Below are positions 1 through 6,965 of a DNA stretch of 14,576 nucleotides, one piece after another. The position numbers were made by a program, and so were the translations under genes. Position 1 is the first letter of the stretch; every line of letters begins with the position of its first letter. The DNA comes from an uncultured Lachnospiraceae bacterium (GTDB lineage Bacteria > Bacillota > Clostridia > Lachnospirales > Lachnospiraceae): assembly GCA_934338765.1 (NCBI GenBank), contig CAKRHL010000039.1:1-14576 (forward strand), in the 5' to 3' direction. The notes beneath the pieces are model-generated. The model was not told where the DNA came from. It saw only the letters and a list, made by a program, of their open reading frames with translations, and did no database searches.

Positions 1-34
1 CATAAAATCAACAAAATTTCGATAAGTTGGCTTA

Positions 35-43
35 ATTATAGCA
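35..43 (-). promoter_or_regulatory. possible extended -10 promoter pointing out of the window
   Basis: On the minus strand the sequence TGCTATAAT gives a perfect -10 hexamer (35-40) with the TG of an extended -10 element (42-43). There is no convincing -35 at 16-18 bp spacing, because that position falls in the arm and loop of the neighbouring hairpin. In AT-rich DNA a chance match is quite possible. If real, it would drive a minus-strand gene to the left of the window. Confidence 0.3.
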
Positions 44-47
44 GAAA

Positions 48-76
48 GCAGGAGATTTTGTTAAAAAATCTCCTGC
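48..76 (-). terminator. perfect 12-bp hairpin, possible second terminator
   Basis: Bases 48-59 and 65-76 are exact reverse complements (12 bp, GC-rich at the base, A/T-rich near the tip) with a 5-nt loop. Read on the minus strand, the hairpin is followed by TTTCTGCT, only a weak U-tract. Read on the plus strand there is no T-run. It could be a back-up terminator behind the ppdK terminator at 221-260, or an RNA-stabilising or protein-binding structure. The hairpin is clear; its function is not. Confidence 0.4.
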
Positions 77-101
77 ATAATCAATAAAATTTAAAAGCCC
101 G

Positions 102-130
102 TGGAATTTACTCTTGCACTGGAATTTACT
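102..130. repeat. 11-bp direct repeat, 18-bp period
   Basis: TGGAATTTACT occurs exactly at 102-112 and again at 120-130. The spacing of just under two helical turns is compatible with a dimeric regulator binding one face of the DNA, but there is no independent evidence for that. The repeat lies between the ppdK terminator and the possible outward promoter at 35-43. Confidence 0.5.
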
Positions 131-220
131 TTTTCAAATCAACATTAAGATATCTCCATCAATAATAAACAAAATATCACATAATAAAACTAATGCTTCC
201 TTTAATTCTAACAAAGAGAC

Positions 221-260
221 AAAAAGCCCCCTCCAGGAATCATTCTCCCGGAGAGGGCTT
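221..260 (-). terminator. intrinsic terminator of ppdK
   Basis: Read on the minus strand, bases 260-250 (AAGCCCTCTCC) pair with 234-224 (11 bp, one G-U). The stem can continue through four more pairs (249-246 with 238-235) to a 7-nt loop, giving about 15 bp. A run of five T residues follows. It lies about 40 bp after the ppdK stop codon, the expected place for a Rho-independent terminator. Confidence 0.9.
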
Positions 261-301
261 CATTATTTCTATGCTATTGCATTACCAATCTGGCGATTGC
301 T

Positions 302-2938
302 CTACTTGTCAGCGATTGCTGCCTGTGCTGCTGCAAGACGTGCGATTGGCACACGGAATGGAGAACATGATACGTAATCCAGACCAATCTTGTGGCAGAA
401 CTCAACAGATGAAGGATCTCCACCGTGCTCACCACAGATACCGCAGTGAAGTGAAGGACGAACCTTCTTACCTTTCTCTACAGCCATCTCCATCAGCTGG
501 CCAACACCAGTCTGGTCAAGCTTAGCAAATGGATCGCTCTCGTAGATCTTAGCATCATAGTAAGCATCCAGGAACTTACCGGCATCATCACGGGAGAAAC
601 CGAATGTCATCTGAGTCAGGTCGTTTGTACCGAAGCAGAAGAACTCAGCCTCTGTTGCAATCTGATCAGCGGTCAGTGCTGCACGAGGAATCTCGATCAT
701 AGTACCAACTTCGTACTTCATCTCAATACCTGCTGCTGCGATCTCAGCGTCAGCTGTTGCAACAACGACATCCTTAACATACTTAAGCTCTTTAACCTCA
801 CCAACGAGTGGGATCATGATCTCTGGCTCAACTGTCCAATCAGGATGTTTCTTCTTTACGTTGATTGCTGCACGGATAACAGCACTTGTCTGCATCTTAG
901 CAATCTCAGGATATGTTACGGCAAGACGACATCCACGATGACCCATCATTGGGTTGAACTCGTGAAGTGAGTTGATGATGGCCTTGATCTCGTCTACGCT
1001 CTTGCCCTTAGCTTCTGCAAGCTTCTTGATATCAGCTTCCTCAGTAGGAACGAACTCATGAAGTGGAGGATCCAGGAAACGGATGGTAACTGGGTTACCC
1101 TCGAGTGCCTCATAAAGAGCCTCGAAATCTCCCTGCTGATATGGAAGGATCTTAGCAAGTGCTTCTTCTCTCTCTTCTACTGTATCAGAACAGATCATCT
1201 CACGGAAAGCAGCGATTCTGTCTTCCTCGAAGAACATATGCTCTGTACGGCAAAGACCGATTCCCTCTGCACCAAGCTCACGAGCTTTCTTAGCATCTGC
1301 AGGTGTATCAGCGTTTGTACGAACTTTAAGCTTTCTATACTTGTCAGCCCAAGCCATTACACGGCCGAACTCACCAGCGATCGTAGCATCAACAGTTGGG
1401 ATAAGACCATCATAGATGTTACCTGTTGTACCATCGATAGAGATCTCAGAACCCTCTGTATAAGTCTTACCTGCGAGCTCGAACTTCTTGTTCTCCTCGT
1501 CCATAACAATGTCGCCACAACCGGATACACAGCATGTACCCATACCACGGGCAACTACGGCTGCATGTGATGTCATACCACCACGAACAGTCAGGATACC
1601 CTGTGCACTCTTCATACCTGTGATATCCTCCGGAGAAGTCTCAAGACGAACAAGTACAACCTTCTCACCGCGCTCAGCCCACTCTACAGCGTCCTCTGCT
1701 GTAAATACGACCTTACCGCAAGCAGCTCCCGGAGAAGCACCAAGACCCTTTCCGATCGGAGTAGCTTTCTTAAGCTCAGCAGCATCGAACTGTGGATGAA
1801 GAAGTGTATCCAGGTTACGAGGATCGATCATTGCTACTGCTTCTTCCTCTGTCTTATGTCCCTCATCTACAAGGTCACAAGCGATCTTTAATGCAGCCGG
1901 AGCTGTTCTCTTACCGTTACGGCACTGGAGCATGTACAGCTTCTTGTTCTCAACGGTAAACTCCATATCCTGCATATCATGGTAGTGATTCTCAAGAGTA
2001 TCACAAACCTTAACGAACTCAGCATATGCCTCTGGGAACTCCTGCTCCATCTGAGCGATTGGCATTGGTGTACGAACACCGGCTACTACGTCCTCGCCCT
2101 GTGCGTTGATCAGGAACTCACCCATCAGCTTGTTCTCACCTGTTGCAGGGTCACGGGTAAATGCAACACCTGTACCGGACTCATTGTTCAGGTTACCAAA
2201 TACCATAGGCATTACGTTAACTGCTGTACCCCATGAATAAGGGATATCATTGTCACGACGATATACGTTTGCACGAGGGTTGTCCCATGAACGGAATACA
2301 GCCTCTACAGCCAGCTTCATCTGCTCTACAGGATCAGATGGGAAGTCTGTACCTAACTGGTTCTTGTACTCAGCCTTGAACTGCTCTGCCAGAGTCTTAA
2401 GATCCTGAGCGGTCAGATCAACATCATACTTAACACCCTTCTCCTCTTTCATCTTGTCGATGAGCTGCTCGAAATACTTCTTACCAACTTCCATAACGAC
2501 ATCAGAGAACATCTGGATGAAACGTCTGTATGAATCGTATACGAAACGCTCGAATGTTGGATCCGGATTACCCTTGATCATAGTAGCTACTACGTCATCG
2601 TTAAGACCAAGGTTCAGGATTGTATCCATCATACCAGGCATAGAAGCGCGGGCACCGGAACGAACAGAAACGAGAAGTGGATTCTCAGAGTCACCGAACT
2701 TCTTGCCGTTGATCTCCTCCATCTTCTTTACGCCGTCCATGATCTGAGCCATAATCTCGTCATTGATCTGACGACCATCCTCATAATACTGTGTACAAGC
2801 CTCTGTAGTTACTGTAAAACCCTGTGGTACAGGAAGACCGATGTTGGTCATCTCTGCAAGGTTAGCACCCTTACCACCGAGTAAGTTACGCATGGTCATG
2901 TCGCCTTCGCTAAACATATACACCCATTTGTTTGCCAT
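302..2938 (-). CDS. ppdK: pyruvate, phosphate dikinase
   Basis: Interconverts ATP + phosphate + pyruvate and AMP + PPi + PEP in the cytoplasm. In anaerobic Firmicutes it can act in PPi-linked glycolysis or in PEP formation. The 878-residue product has the family's full length and domain order. The N-terminal nucleotide-binding domain (about 1-340) contains GGKGANLAEM near residue 21 and a Gly/Arg-rich SVRSGARASMPG segment near 91. The swivelling phosphohistidine domain has GGMTSHAAVVARG with catalytic His458. The C-terminal PEP/pyruvate barrel ends with HCGICGEHGG, where Cys835 matches the catalytic cysteine. The start was chosen because AGGAGGT sits just upstream of the ATG at 2938 and MANKWVY is the usual N-terminus; the open frame runs upstream to 3070 but without support. 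It has its own promoter and a strong terminator, so it is probably monocistronic, although read-through from the upstream gene is possible. The bifunctional PPDK regulatory kinase gene is not in this window. Confidence 0.98.
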   Translation of the reverse strand: MANKWVYMFSEGDMTMRNLLGGKGANLAEMTNIGLPVPQGFTVTTEACTQYYEDGRQINDEIMAQIMDGVKKMEEINGKKFGDSENPLLVSVRSGARASMPGMMDTILNLGLNDDVVATMIKGNPDPTFERFVYDSYRRFIQMFSDVVMEVGKKYFEQLIDKMKEEKGVKYDVDLTAQDLKTLAEQFKAEYKNQLGTDFPSDPVEQMKLAVEAVFRSWDNPRANVYRRDNDIPYSWGTAVNVMPMVFGNLNNESGTGVAFTRDPATGENKLMGEFLINAQGEDVVAGVRTPMPIAQMEQEFPEAYAEFVKVCDTLENHYHDMQDMEFTVENKKLYMLQCRNGKRTAPAALKIACDLVDEGHKTEEEAVAMIDPRNLDTLLHPQFDAAELKKATPIGKGLGASPGAACGKVVFTAEDAVEWAERGEKVVLVRLETSPEDITGMKSAQGILTVRGGMTSHAAVVARGMGTCCVSGCGDIVMDEENKKFELAGKTYTEGSEISIDGTTGNIYDGLIPTVDATIAGEFGRVMAWADKYRKLKVRTNADTPADAKKARELGAEGIGLCRTEHMFFEEDRIAAFREMICSDTVEEREEALAKILPYQQGDFEALYEALEGNPVTIRFLDPPLHEFVPTEEADIKKLAEAKGKSVDEIKAIINSLHEFNPMMGHRGCRLAVTYPEIAKMQTSAVIRAAINVKKKHPDWTVEPEIMIPLVGEVKELKYVKDVVVATADAEIAAAGIEMKYEVGTMIEIPRAALTADQIATEAEFFCFGTNDLTQMTFGFSRDDAGKFLDAYYDAKIYESDPFAKLDQTGVGQLMEMAVEKGKKVRPSLHCGICGEHGGDPSSVEFCHKIGLDYVSCSPFRVPIARLAAAQAAIADK

Positions 2939-3026
2939 TGTAAAGTTACCTCCTATATTAATAATTGTAATGTTGATATCGACAGACGGACGCACTACGC
3001 CCACGGACTGCCACATCGCTGTTTCT

Positions 3027-3055
3027 AGTATAACACACTCCTCCCACGTATGAAA
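3027..3055 (-). promoter_or_regulatory. predicted ppdK promoter
   Basis: On the minus strand TATACT (3027-3032), preceded by TGT, forms an extended -10. A weak -35, TTTCAT (3050-3055), lies 17 bp upstream. Transcription would start near 3020, leaving a leader of about 80 nt before the ppdK ATG. The leader ends in a consensus Shine-Dalgarno sequence. I see no recognisable riboswitch or attenuator in it. Confidence 0.6.
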
Positions 3056-3090
3056 AGAGTTTTTTGACATTTTTTATACGGGAATCATTT

Positions 3091-3474
3091 CTACCGGTCA
3101 TCTTCCTCGTCAAAATCGGTATCATCTCCCATGAATTCACGGTTTGTCACACGTTTTTTATCACGATTTTCCTCTACCAGCCCGGATAACTGCTCTTTAA
3201 CCTCTCTCGGCTTCTTGATATTTTTTATCTCGAAGTCTTTCATGCTTTTATCCGCAGAGGAAACATGAATGGTTCCGATCCCGAAAATCTTCTGGGACAG
3301 GGTCTGGCTCAGAGACAGATCCATAATACGATACAGACGCACCTCGTCCTCAACCGTCTTTAACAGACCGGTCGTGATAAAAAGTCTGTCGTCTGTCAGG
3401 GCATACTTGGTAAATGTCCATGGTAAACCAAGCGCATTTCTTTTTCGTTCTTTCCAGATAAAATTTGTTTCCAT
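3091..3474 (-). CDS. small bacterial PH-domain (YdbS-like) protein
   Basis: The 127-residue product has no signal peptide or membrane segment. Residues about 19-95 resemble the bacterial pleckstrin-homology fold (bPH2/YdbS-like): 'Y-A-L-T-D-D-R-L-F-I-T-T-G-L' at 24-37, then RLYRIMDLSLSQ, then an FGIGTIHVSS strand with a C-terminal helix. The tail (about 102-127) is charged, first basic and then strongly acidic (GDDTDFDEEDDR). In this family many members are membrane-linked, but this one lacks the usual transmembrane hairpin, so it is probably a soluble single-domain form. The start at 3474 is preferred because GGAGG lies 5 nt upstream; an in-frame ATG at 3498 has no ribosome binding site. It starts 35 bp after the GH3 gene and is probably co-transcribed with it. 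No terminator is evident before ppdK. The domain call is fairly secure; the biological role is unknown. Confidence 0.85.
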   Translation of the reverse strand: METNFIWKERKRNALGLPWTFTKYALTDDRLFITTGLLKTVEDEVRLYRIMDLSLSQTLSQKIFGIGTIHVSSADKSMKDFEIKNIKKPREVKEQLSGLVEENRDKKRVTNREFMGDDTDFDEEDDR

Positions 3475-3509
3475 ATCATCCTCCGTTCTACACATCATGT
3501 GATTTCAAT

Positions 3510-6500
3510 TTACTTTGTATTTCCTTTTACAAATCTCCACCGGCAGATCTTAAGATCTCCCTGACAGCGGAGCCGCAGGGTTACAGGTTCTTTCGATGTT
3601 TCCAGACCCTCGACCGGTATCAGAAGCTGGCGGAATATTCTGCCATGAGGTGCGTTCTTTGCCGTCGCCGCTGCCGCCCATCCCGGATTATCTCCGGCAC
3701 CGGACAGATCTTCAAAATCAGGCACAATATACGATACATTATGTATATCGTCAATAAAAACATCCACCGTACTCTCCGGCACGGCATCCGCATCCAGCAC
3801 AAGGTATGCTGTCTCCTCCGGCAAGCGGACACGGTCATACTCCAGAACCAGACAGTCATCCAGCCGTTTCCCGGACTTCTCCTCTCTGGTCACCTCATTT
3901 ATATTCTGCCACAAGCCGCCCACTTTTTCAAATAATTCTTCCGGGACATGTGCATCGGCTCTGTGTGCGACACTGTCATACCCCATATGTCCTTCCCACA
4001 AGTATCCGTTCCGTGAGCGGTCATAGTGATCTGCCGGCTGCCAGAGACCGCCGTCCCGGCATCCTCTCTCCTGCCCTTTCAATGTGGCCGTAACCACAAC
4101 ATCTATGTCAGCGGAGGAATGACCTGCCTGTATCTCATACATTCCCGGTTCCAGAAGCTTCTTTCTCTGAATCGTATCATAATACATCAGATCTTCAACC
4201 GGAATCCGGAATGAAACTGTCCGCTCTTCTCCCGCTTCCAGATCCTTTACTCTTTTAAATGCGATCAATGTCCGGATCGGGCGTTTTACGGCAGAATCCT
4301 TCTTGGTATAATAAATCTGAACCACCTCATCCTGCGGCGGAAGTGCATTTTCCACCTGTCCCATATTTCGTACAGTGCAGGTGACATCAATATATTTTTC
4401 ATCTGCCGAAACCTTTGCTGTAAGTGCATCAATCTCTGTCGATGCATAAGTAAGGCCATAACCAAAAGGATACAGCACCTCTCCCTTAAAATACTGATAT
4501 GTTCTTTCCTTCTGGATAATGTCATAATCATCCATATCCGGAAGCTGCTCCGTATCGCGGTACCAGGTCATATTCAACCGCCCGGCAGGTGCTTTTTTCC
4601 CAAACAGGATATCTGCCAGACCATTCCCCAGCTCCATACTGCCGCCTGCCATCGTAAGAATTGCCGGCAGATGCTGTTTCTCCCAGCCAATAGCATAAGG
4701 CACACTGGTAACAAGTGCTGCGATGACCCTGTGATTTTCCTGATATACCGCCTGCAGAACCTGTCTCTGATAAACCGGAAAGTCAATATTCTTTCGATCC
4801 ACTTCCTCCTTACAGGTGATCATCGGATGTGCCCCGCCCACATAGATCACTGTATCTGCCTGAGCCGCTGCCTCGCGTGCTGCTTGGATGCCATCCTTTA
4901 CCAGAACCGGACAAAGTGCGGGCAGTGTCCGGTATTTCTGACCTGTGACCGTCTCATAGATGCCGCCGCTTCGCTCCGCTTTAAAATCTTCTGCAAATAC
5001 CTGATGTCCATGGACATCAGTGCAGCTTACGATCCGGCGCACCTCTCCATCCTCTGCAAAACCCTGACCATCCCGGACACGGATCCGGTTCTGCCCGTCC
5101 ACATAAAGACCGCCGCCATTCCATGCCTTTAGCAGAAATTCTTCCCCGTTTTCCAGAATACTTTTGAAGTGACTGCCAACCGCCAGAGACATACCTTTTT
5201 CCTCGGACTCTTTTAAATCCGTAAGATTGACCTGGGCATGGAATGCCTCCTTGACAAACCATCCAAATGCCCTCTCAGAGCAAGCCTTAAAAATACCGCC
5301 ACGATACACCTCATCCTCATCGCAGCCGTCCAGAGCTGTCAGATAACAACCATTGCTCTCCGCTTTTAATGTCAGCTGCTCCTTGTCCCATAAAACGGAC
5401 TCGAAAATTTCCGCCTGCTCTTCTTCGACCAGACCAAGTGTCTCTCCATCCTCCAGCAGGCCCAGATATTTATCTCCACAGGCAATCTTAAGCTTTGGCA
5501 CACCTGACTCAAAGAGTATATTCTCCTGATGAGAGACAGCATCCCGGATTCCCTGCAGTGGTGTTACGGCATACGGCGGTATTCCGGAATACCAGTCCAG
5601 AAACCATTCATCGGCGGATGGGCCGATCACTGCAATCTTATGGCCGGATGTCACTTGCTTCTGATCCAATGGCAACAGTTTCTGTCCGTCGATTTCATCA
5701 TTCTTAAGCAGTACAATAGATTCTCCGGTCACCTGTCTCGCCAGCTTCTGAAACTCGGGAAGGTTCAGTCCGTAATCCGGGACAGTCTCCTGTGGATCAA
5801 ATAATCCCAGACGGATCAGCGTACTAAAATGACACCGCAGAGCACGGTCAATGTCCGCCATGTTGATCATTCCCAGCTCATACGCCTCTCTCGCTCCCTC
5901 GATGACCGCATCAATATCATCCGTAAAGCAGTCGATTCCTGCCTTTAATCCCTCTGCAATGGTCTCCGTATGAGAACCAAAATAATGATGACAGTCTACC
6001 GTCTGTTTCATATCGCCGCCATCGCATACCACATGATGTACGCCCCATTGCTCCTTGGCAATCCTTTGTACTTCATGATTCAGGATCGCAGGCACACCGT
6101 TAATCTCATTGTAGGAGGTCATCATTGCCTCGGCACCGCCCTCCGTCACGGCACGGCGGAACGGCTCCAGATAATACTCCCGCTTATTTCGTGGATCAAT
6201 GGAGGAGGATTTCCAGACACGTCCATCCTCCACATTGTTGGCATAAAAATGCTTTAATGTAGCTCCACAGCGTATCGTTTCTCCCTCTCCCCGCATTCCG
6301 CGAATATATGCGGATGCCATCTTCCCGGTAAGATAAGGATCCTCTCCATATGCCTCCTCGGTACGTCCCCAGCGGGGATCCCTTTCCATGTCAATGGTCG
6401 GAGCCCACAGACACAATCCGCCTCTTCGTCCATCCTTTTCAAAGACAGCTCTCGCCTCGGTACCTACTACTTCCCCTGCCTTACGGATCAGCTCCGGATC

Positions 6501-6779
6501 CCAGGTAGCACTCATGCCAACAGGACACGGAAAGATCGTGGTCGGCTGTGGCTCTCCTTTATCAAAGCTCTGGTCATGGCGCATCTGTAACCCGTGAGCC
6601 CCCTCACACCCCACAAAAAAGGATGGGATTCCCAGCCGCTCTATGGCCGGATTCCCCGTGCCAAGACAGGAGAATTTTTCTTGTATGGTAAGTTCATTTA
6701 CCAGATAATCCAGTCTCTCTTCTATTGTTCTTTCCGGATCCCACAGGGGATTATTTTGATTTATATTCTTTTCTGACAT
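3510..6779 (-). CDS. glycoside hydrolase family 3 beta-glycosidase with fascin-like insertion and CBM6-like tail
   Basis: Expected to remove terminal beta-linked glucose or xylose from oligosaccharides by a retaining mechanism. Numbering is from the Met at 6779. The N-terminal TIM barrel (about 28-335) has DPRWGR at 134-139, KH at 176-177 and the candidate nucleophile Asp253 in VVCDGGD. The C-terminal alpha/beta sandwich is split: one part about 353-425, the rest about 620-778. The second part carries EEVDRKNIDFP (658-668), matching the family's acid/base region, and the closing YPFGYGLTY (770-778). Between them, about 425-600, is a beta-rich insertion with fascin/beta-trefoil-like repeats (GDKYLGL, SNGCYLTA). 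A fibronectin III-like domain (about 790-895) and a CBM6-like jelly roll (about 935-1087) follow. At 1,089 residues it is much longer than the usual 700-850. There is no signal peptide, so it is inferred to be cytoplasmic. AAAGGA lies 8 nt before the chosen ATG; an ATG two codons earlier (6785) is too close to it. Exact substrate cannot be told from sequence. Confidence 0.93.
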   Translation of the reverse strand: MSEKNINQNNPLWDPERTIEERLDYLVNELTIQEKFSCLGTGNPAIERLGIPSFFVGCEGAHGLQMRHDQSFDKGEPQPTTIFPCPVGMSATWDPELIRKAGEVVGTEARAVFEKDGRRGGLCLWAPTIDMERDPRWGRTEEAYGEDPYLTGKMASAYIRGMRGEGETIRCGATLKHFYANNVEDGRVWKSSSIDPRNKREYYLEPFRRAVTEGGAEAMMTSYNEINGVPAILNHEVQRIAKEQWGVHHVVCDGGDMKQTVDCHHYFGSHTETIAEGLKAGIDCFTDDIDAVIEGAREAYELGMINMADIDRALRCHFSTLIRLGLFDPQETVPDYGLNLPEFQKLARQVTGESIVLLKNDEIDGQKLLPLDQKQVTSGHKIAVIGPSADEWFLDWYSGIPPYAVTPLQGIRDAVSHQENILFESGVPKLKIACGDKYLGLLEDGETLGLVEEEQAEIFESVLWDKEQLTLKAESNGCYLTALDGCDEDEVYRGGIFKACSERAFGWFVKEAFHAQVNLTDLKESEEKGMSLAVGSHFKSILENGEEFLLKAWNGGGLYVDGQNRIRVRDGQGFAEDGEVRRIVSCTDVHGHQVFAEDFKAERSGGIYETVTGQKYRTLPALCPVLVKDGIQAAREAAAQADTVIYVGGAHPMITCKEEVDRKNIDFPVYQRQVLQAVYQENHRVIAALVTSVPYAIGWEKQHLPAILTMAGGSMELGNGLADILFGKKAPAGRLNMTWYRDTEQLPDMDDYDIIQKERTYQYFKGEVLYPFGYGLTYASTEIDALTAKVSADEKYIDVTCTVRNMGQVENALPPQDEVVQIYYTKKDSAVKRPIRTLIAFKRVKDLEAGEERTVSFRIPVEDLMYYDTIQRKKLLEPGMYEIQAGHSSADIDVVVTATLKGQERGCRDGGLWQPADHYDRSRNGYLWEGHMGYDSVAHRADAHVPEELFEKVGGLWQNINEVTREEKSGKRLDDCLVLEYDRVRLPEETAYLVLDADAVPESTVDVFIDDIHNVSYIVPDFEDLSGAGDNPGWAAAATAKNAPHGRIFRQLLIPVEGLETSKEPVTLRLRCQGDLKICRWRFVKGNTK

Positions 6780-6821
6780 ACTCATGTTCCTTTCCCATCA
6801 TTTTATCTCCGGATAGCGCAG

Positions 6822-6851
6822 CAGAACCCGGCAGCTTCCTGCCGGGTTCTG
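6822..6851 (-). other. 13-bp perfect GC-rich hairpin in the GH3 leader, no U-tract
   Basis: Bases 6822-6834 and 6839-6851 are exact reverse complements (CAGAACCCGGCAG arm) closing a 4-nt loop. A smaller 5-bp hairpin (6861-6874) lies just upstream on the transcript. Neither strand shows a T-run after the stem, so this is not a standard intrinsic terminator. It lies in the leader between the predicted GH3 promoter and the start codon, downstream of the cellulase gene. Possible roles are an RNA-processing or 3'-end-stabilising structure for the GH5 message, a leaky attenuator, or an RNA-binding-protein site. Confidence 0.7.
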
Positions 6852-6906
6852 TAAATCTTTCCTGATCTTTCAGGCTTTTGTACTCATATAAAGTATAAGT
6901 CTGTGG

Positions 6907-6923
6907 CAGATAAACTTTGTCTG
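6907..6923. promoter_or_regulatory. 17-bp near-perfect palindrome, candidate operator of GH3
   Basis: The sequence CAGATAAACTTTGTCTG is symmetric around base 6915 with 7 of 8 pairs matching. It begins a few bases downstream of the transcription start predicted from the -10 at 6934-6939, centred near +12. That is a typical place for a repressor operator of the LacI or GntR kind. The palindrome is seen directly; regulator and function are inferred, since no regulator gene is in the window. Confidence 0.5.
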
Positions 6924-6933
6924 AATTTGAGCT

Positions 6934-6942
6934 ATTATACCA
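6934..6942 (-). promoter_or_regulatory. predicted extended -10 promoter of GH3
   Basis: On the minus strand TGGTATAAT provides a perfect -10 hexamer (6934-6939) with an extended TG motif (6941-6942). No good -35 is present at the standard distance, as is common for extended -10 promoters. It lies about 27 bp after the cellulase stop codon. Transcription would begin near 6927, giving a leader of roughly 150 nt before GH3. Without a terminator after the cellulase gene, GH3 may also be reached by read-through. Confidence 0.6.
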
Positions 6943-6965
6943 CACTTTTCTTCACAATATATGAA

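Larger units (their letters stand above)
1..220. other. AT-rich non-coding region downstream of ppdK
   Basis: No supportable gene is present: short open frames on either strand lack a ribosome binding site and a recognisable product. The stretch holds a perfect 12-bp hairpin (48-76), an 11-bp direct repeat (102-112 and 120-130) and an extended -10-like sequence on the minus strand (35-43). It follows the ppdK terminator and probably contains the upstream region of a minus-strand gene lying beyond the left edge. That last point is inference, because the gene itself is not visible. Confidence 0.6.

Noticed and set aside
114..525. Overlapping plus-strand frames across the ppdK 3' end and terminator
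   Set aside because: They run through the terminator hairpin and the conserved ppdK C-terminus in antisense and have no supported start.
2939..3020. Riboswitch or attenuator in the ppdK leader
   Set aside because: Only short weak stems are visible, no known riboswitch core is recognisable and there is no terminator-like stem with a T-run.
2939..3070. Upstream in-frame extension of ppdK (start at 3070)
   Set aside because: The added 44 residues are not part of the family, the region carries the predicted promoter, and the ATG at 2938 has a consensus ribosome binding site.
3051..3090. Terminator between the PH-domain gene and ppdK
   Set aside because: The stretch is T/A-rich on both strands but only a 5-bp closing stem with a large loop can form.
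3475..3498. Alternative start of the PH-domain gene at 3498
   Set aside because: No ribosome binding site precedes it, while GGAGG sits 5 nt before the ATG at 3474.
4671..5132. 153-codon plus-strand open frame inside the GH3 gene
   Set aside because: Antisense shadow with low-complexity cysteine- and leucine-rich product and no family resemblance.
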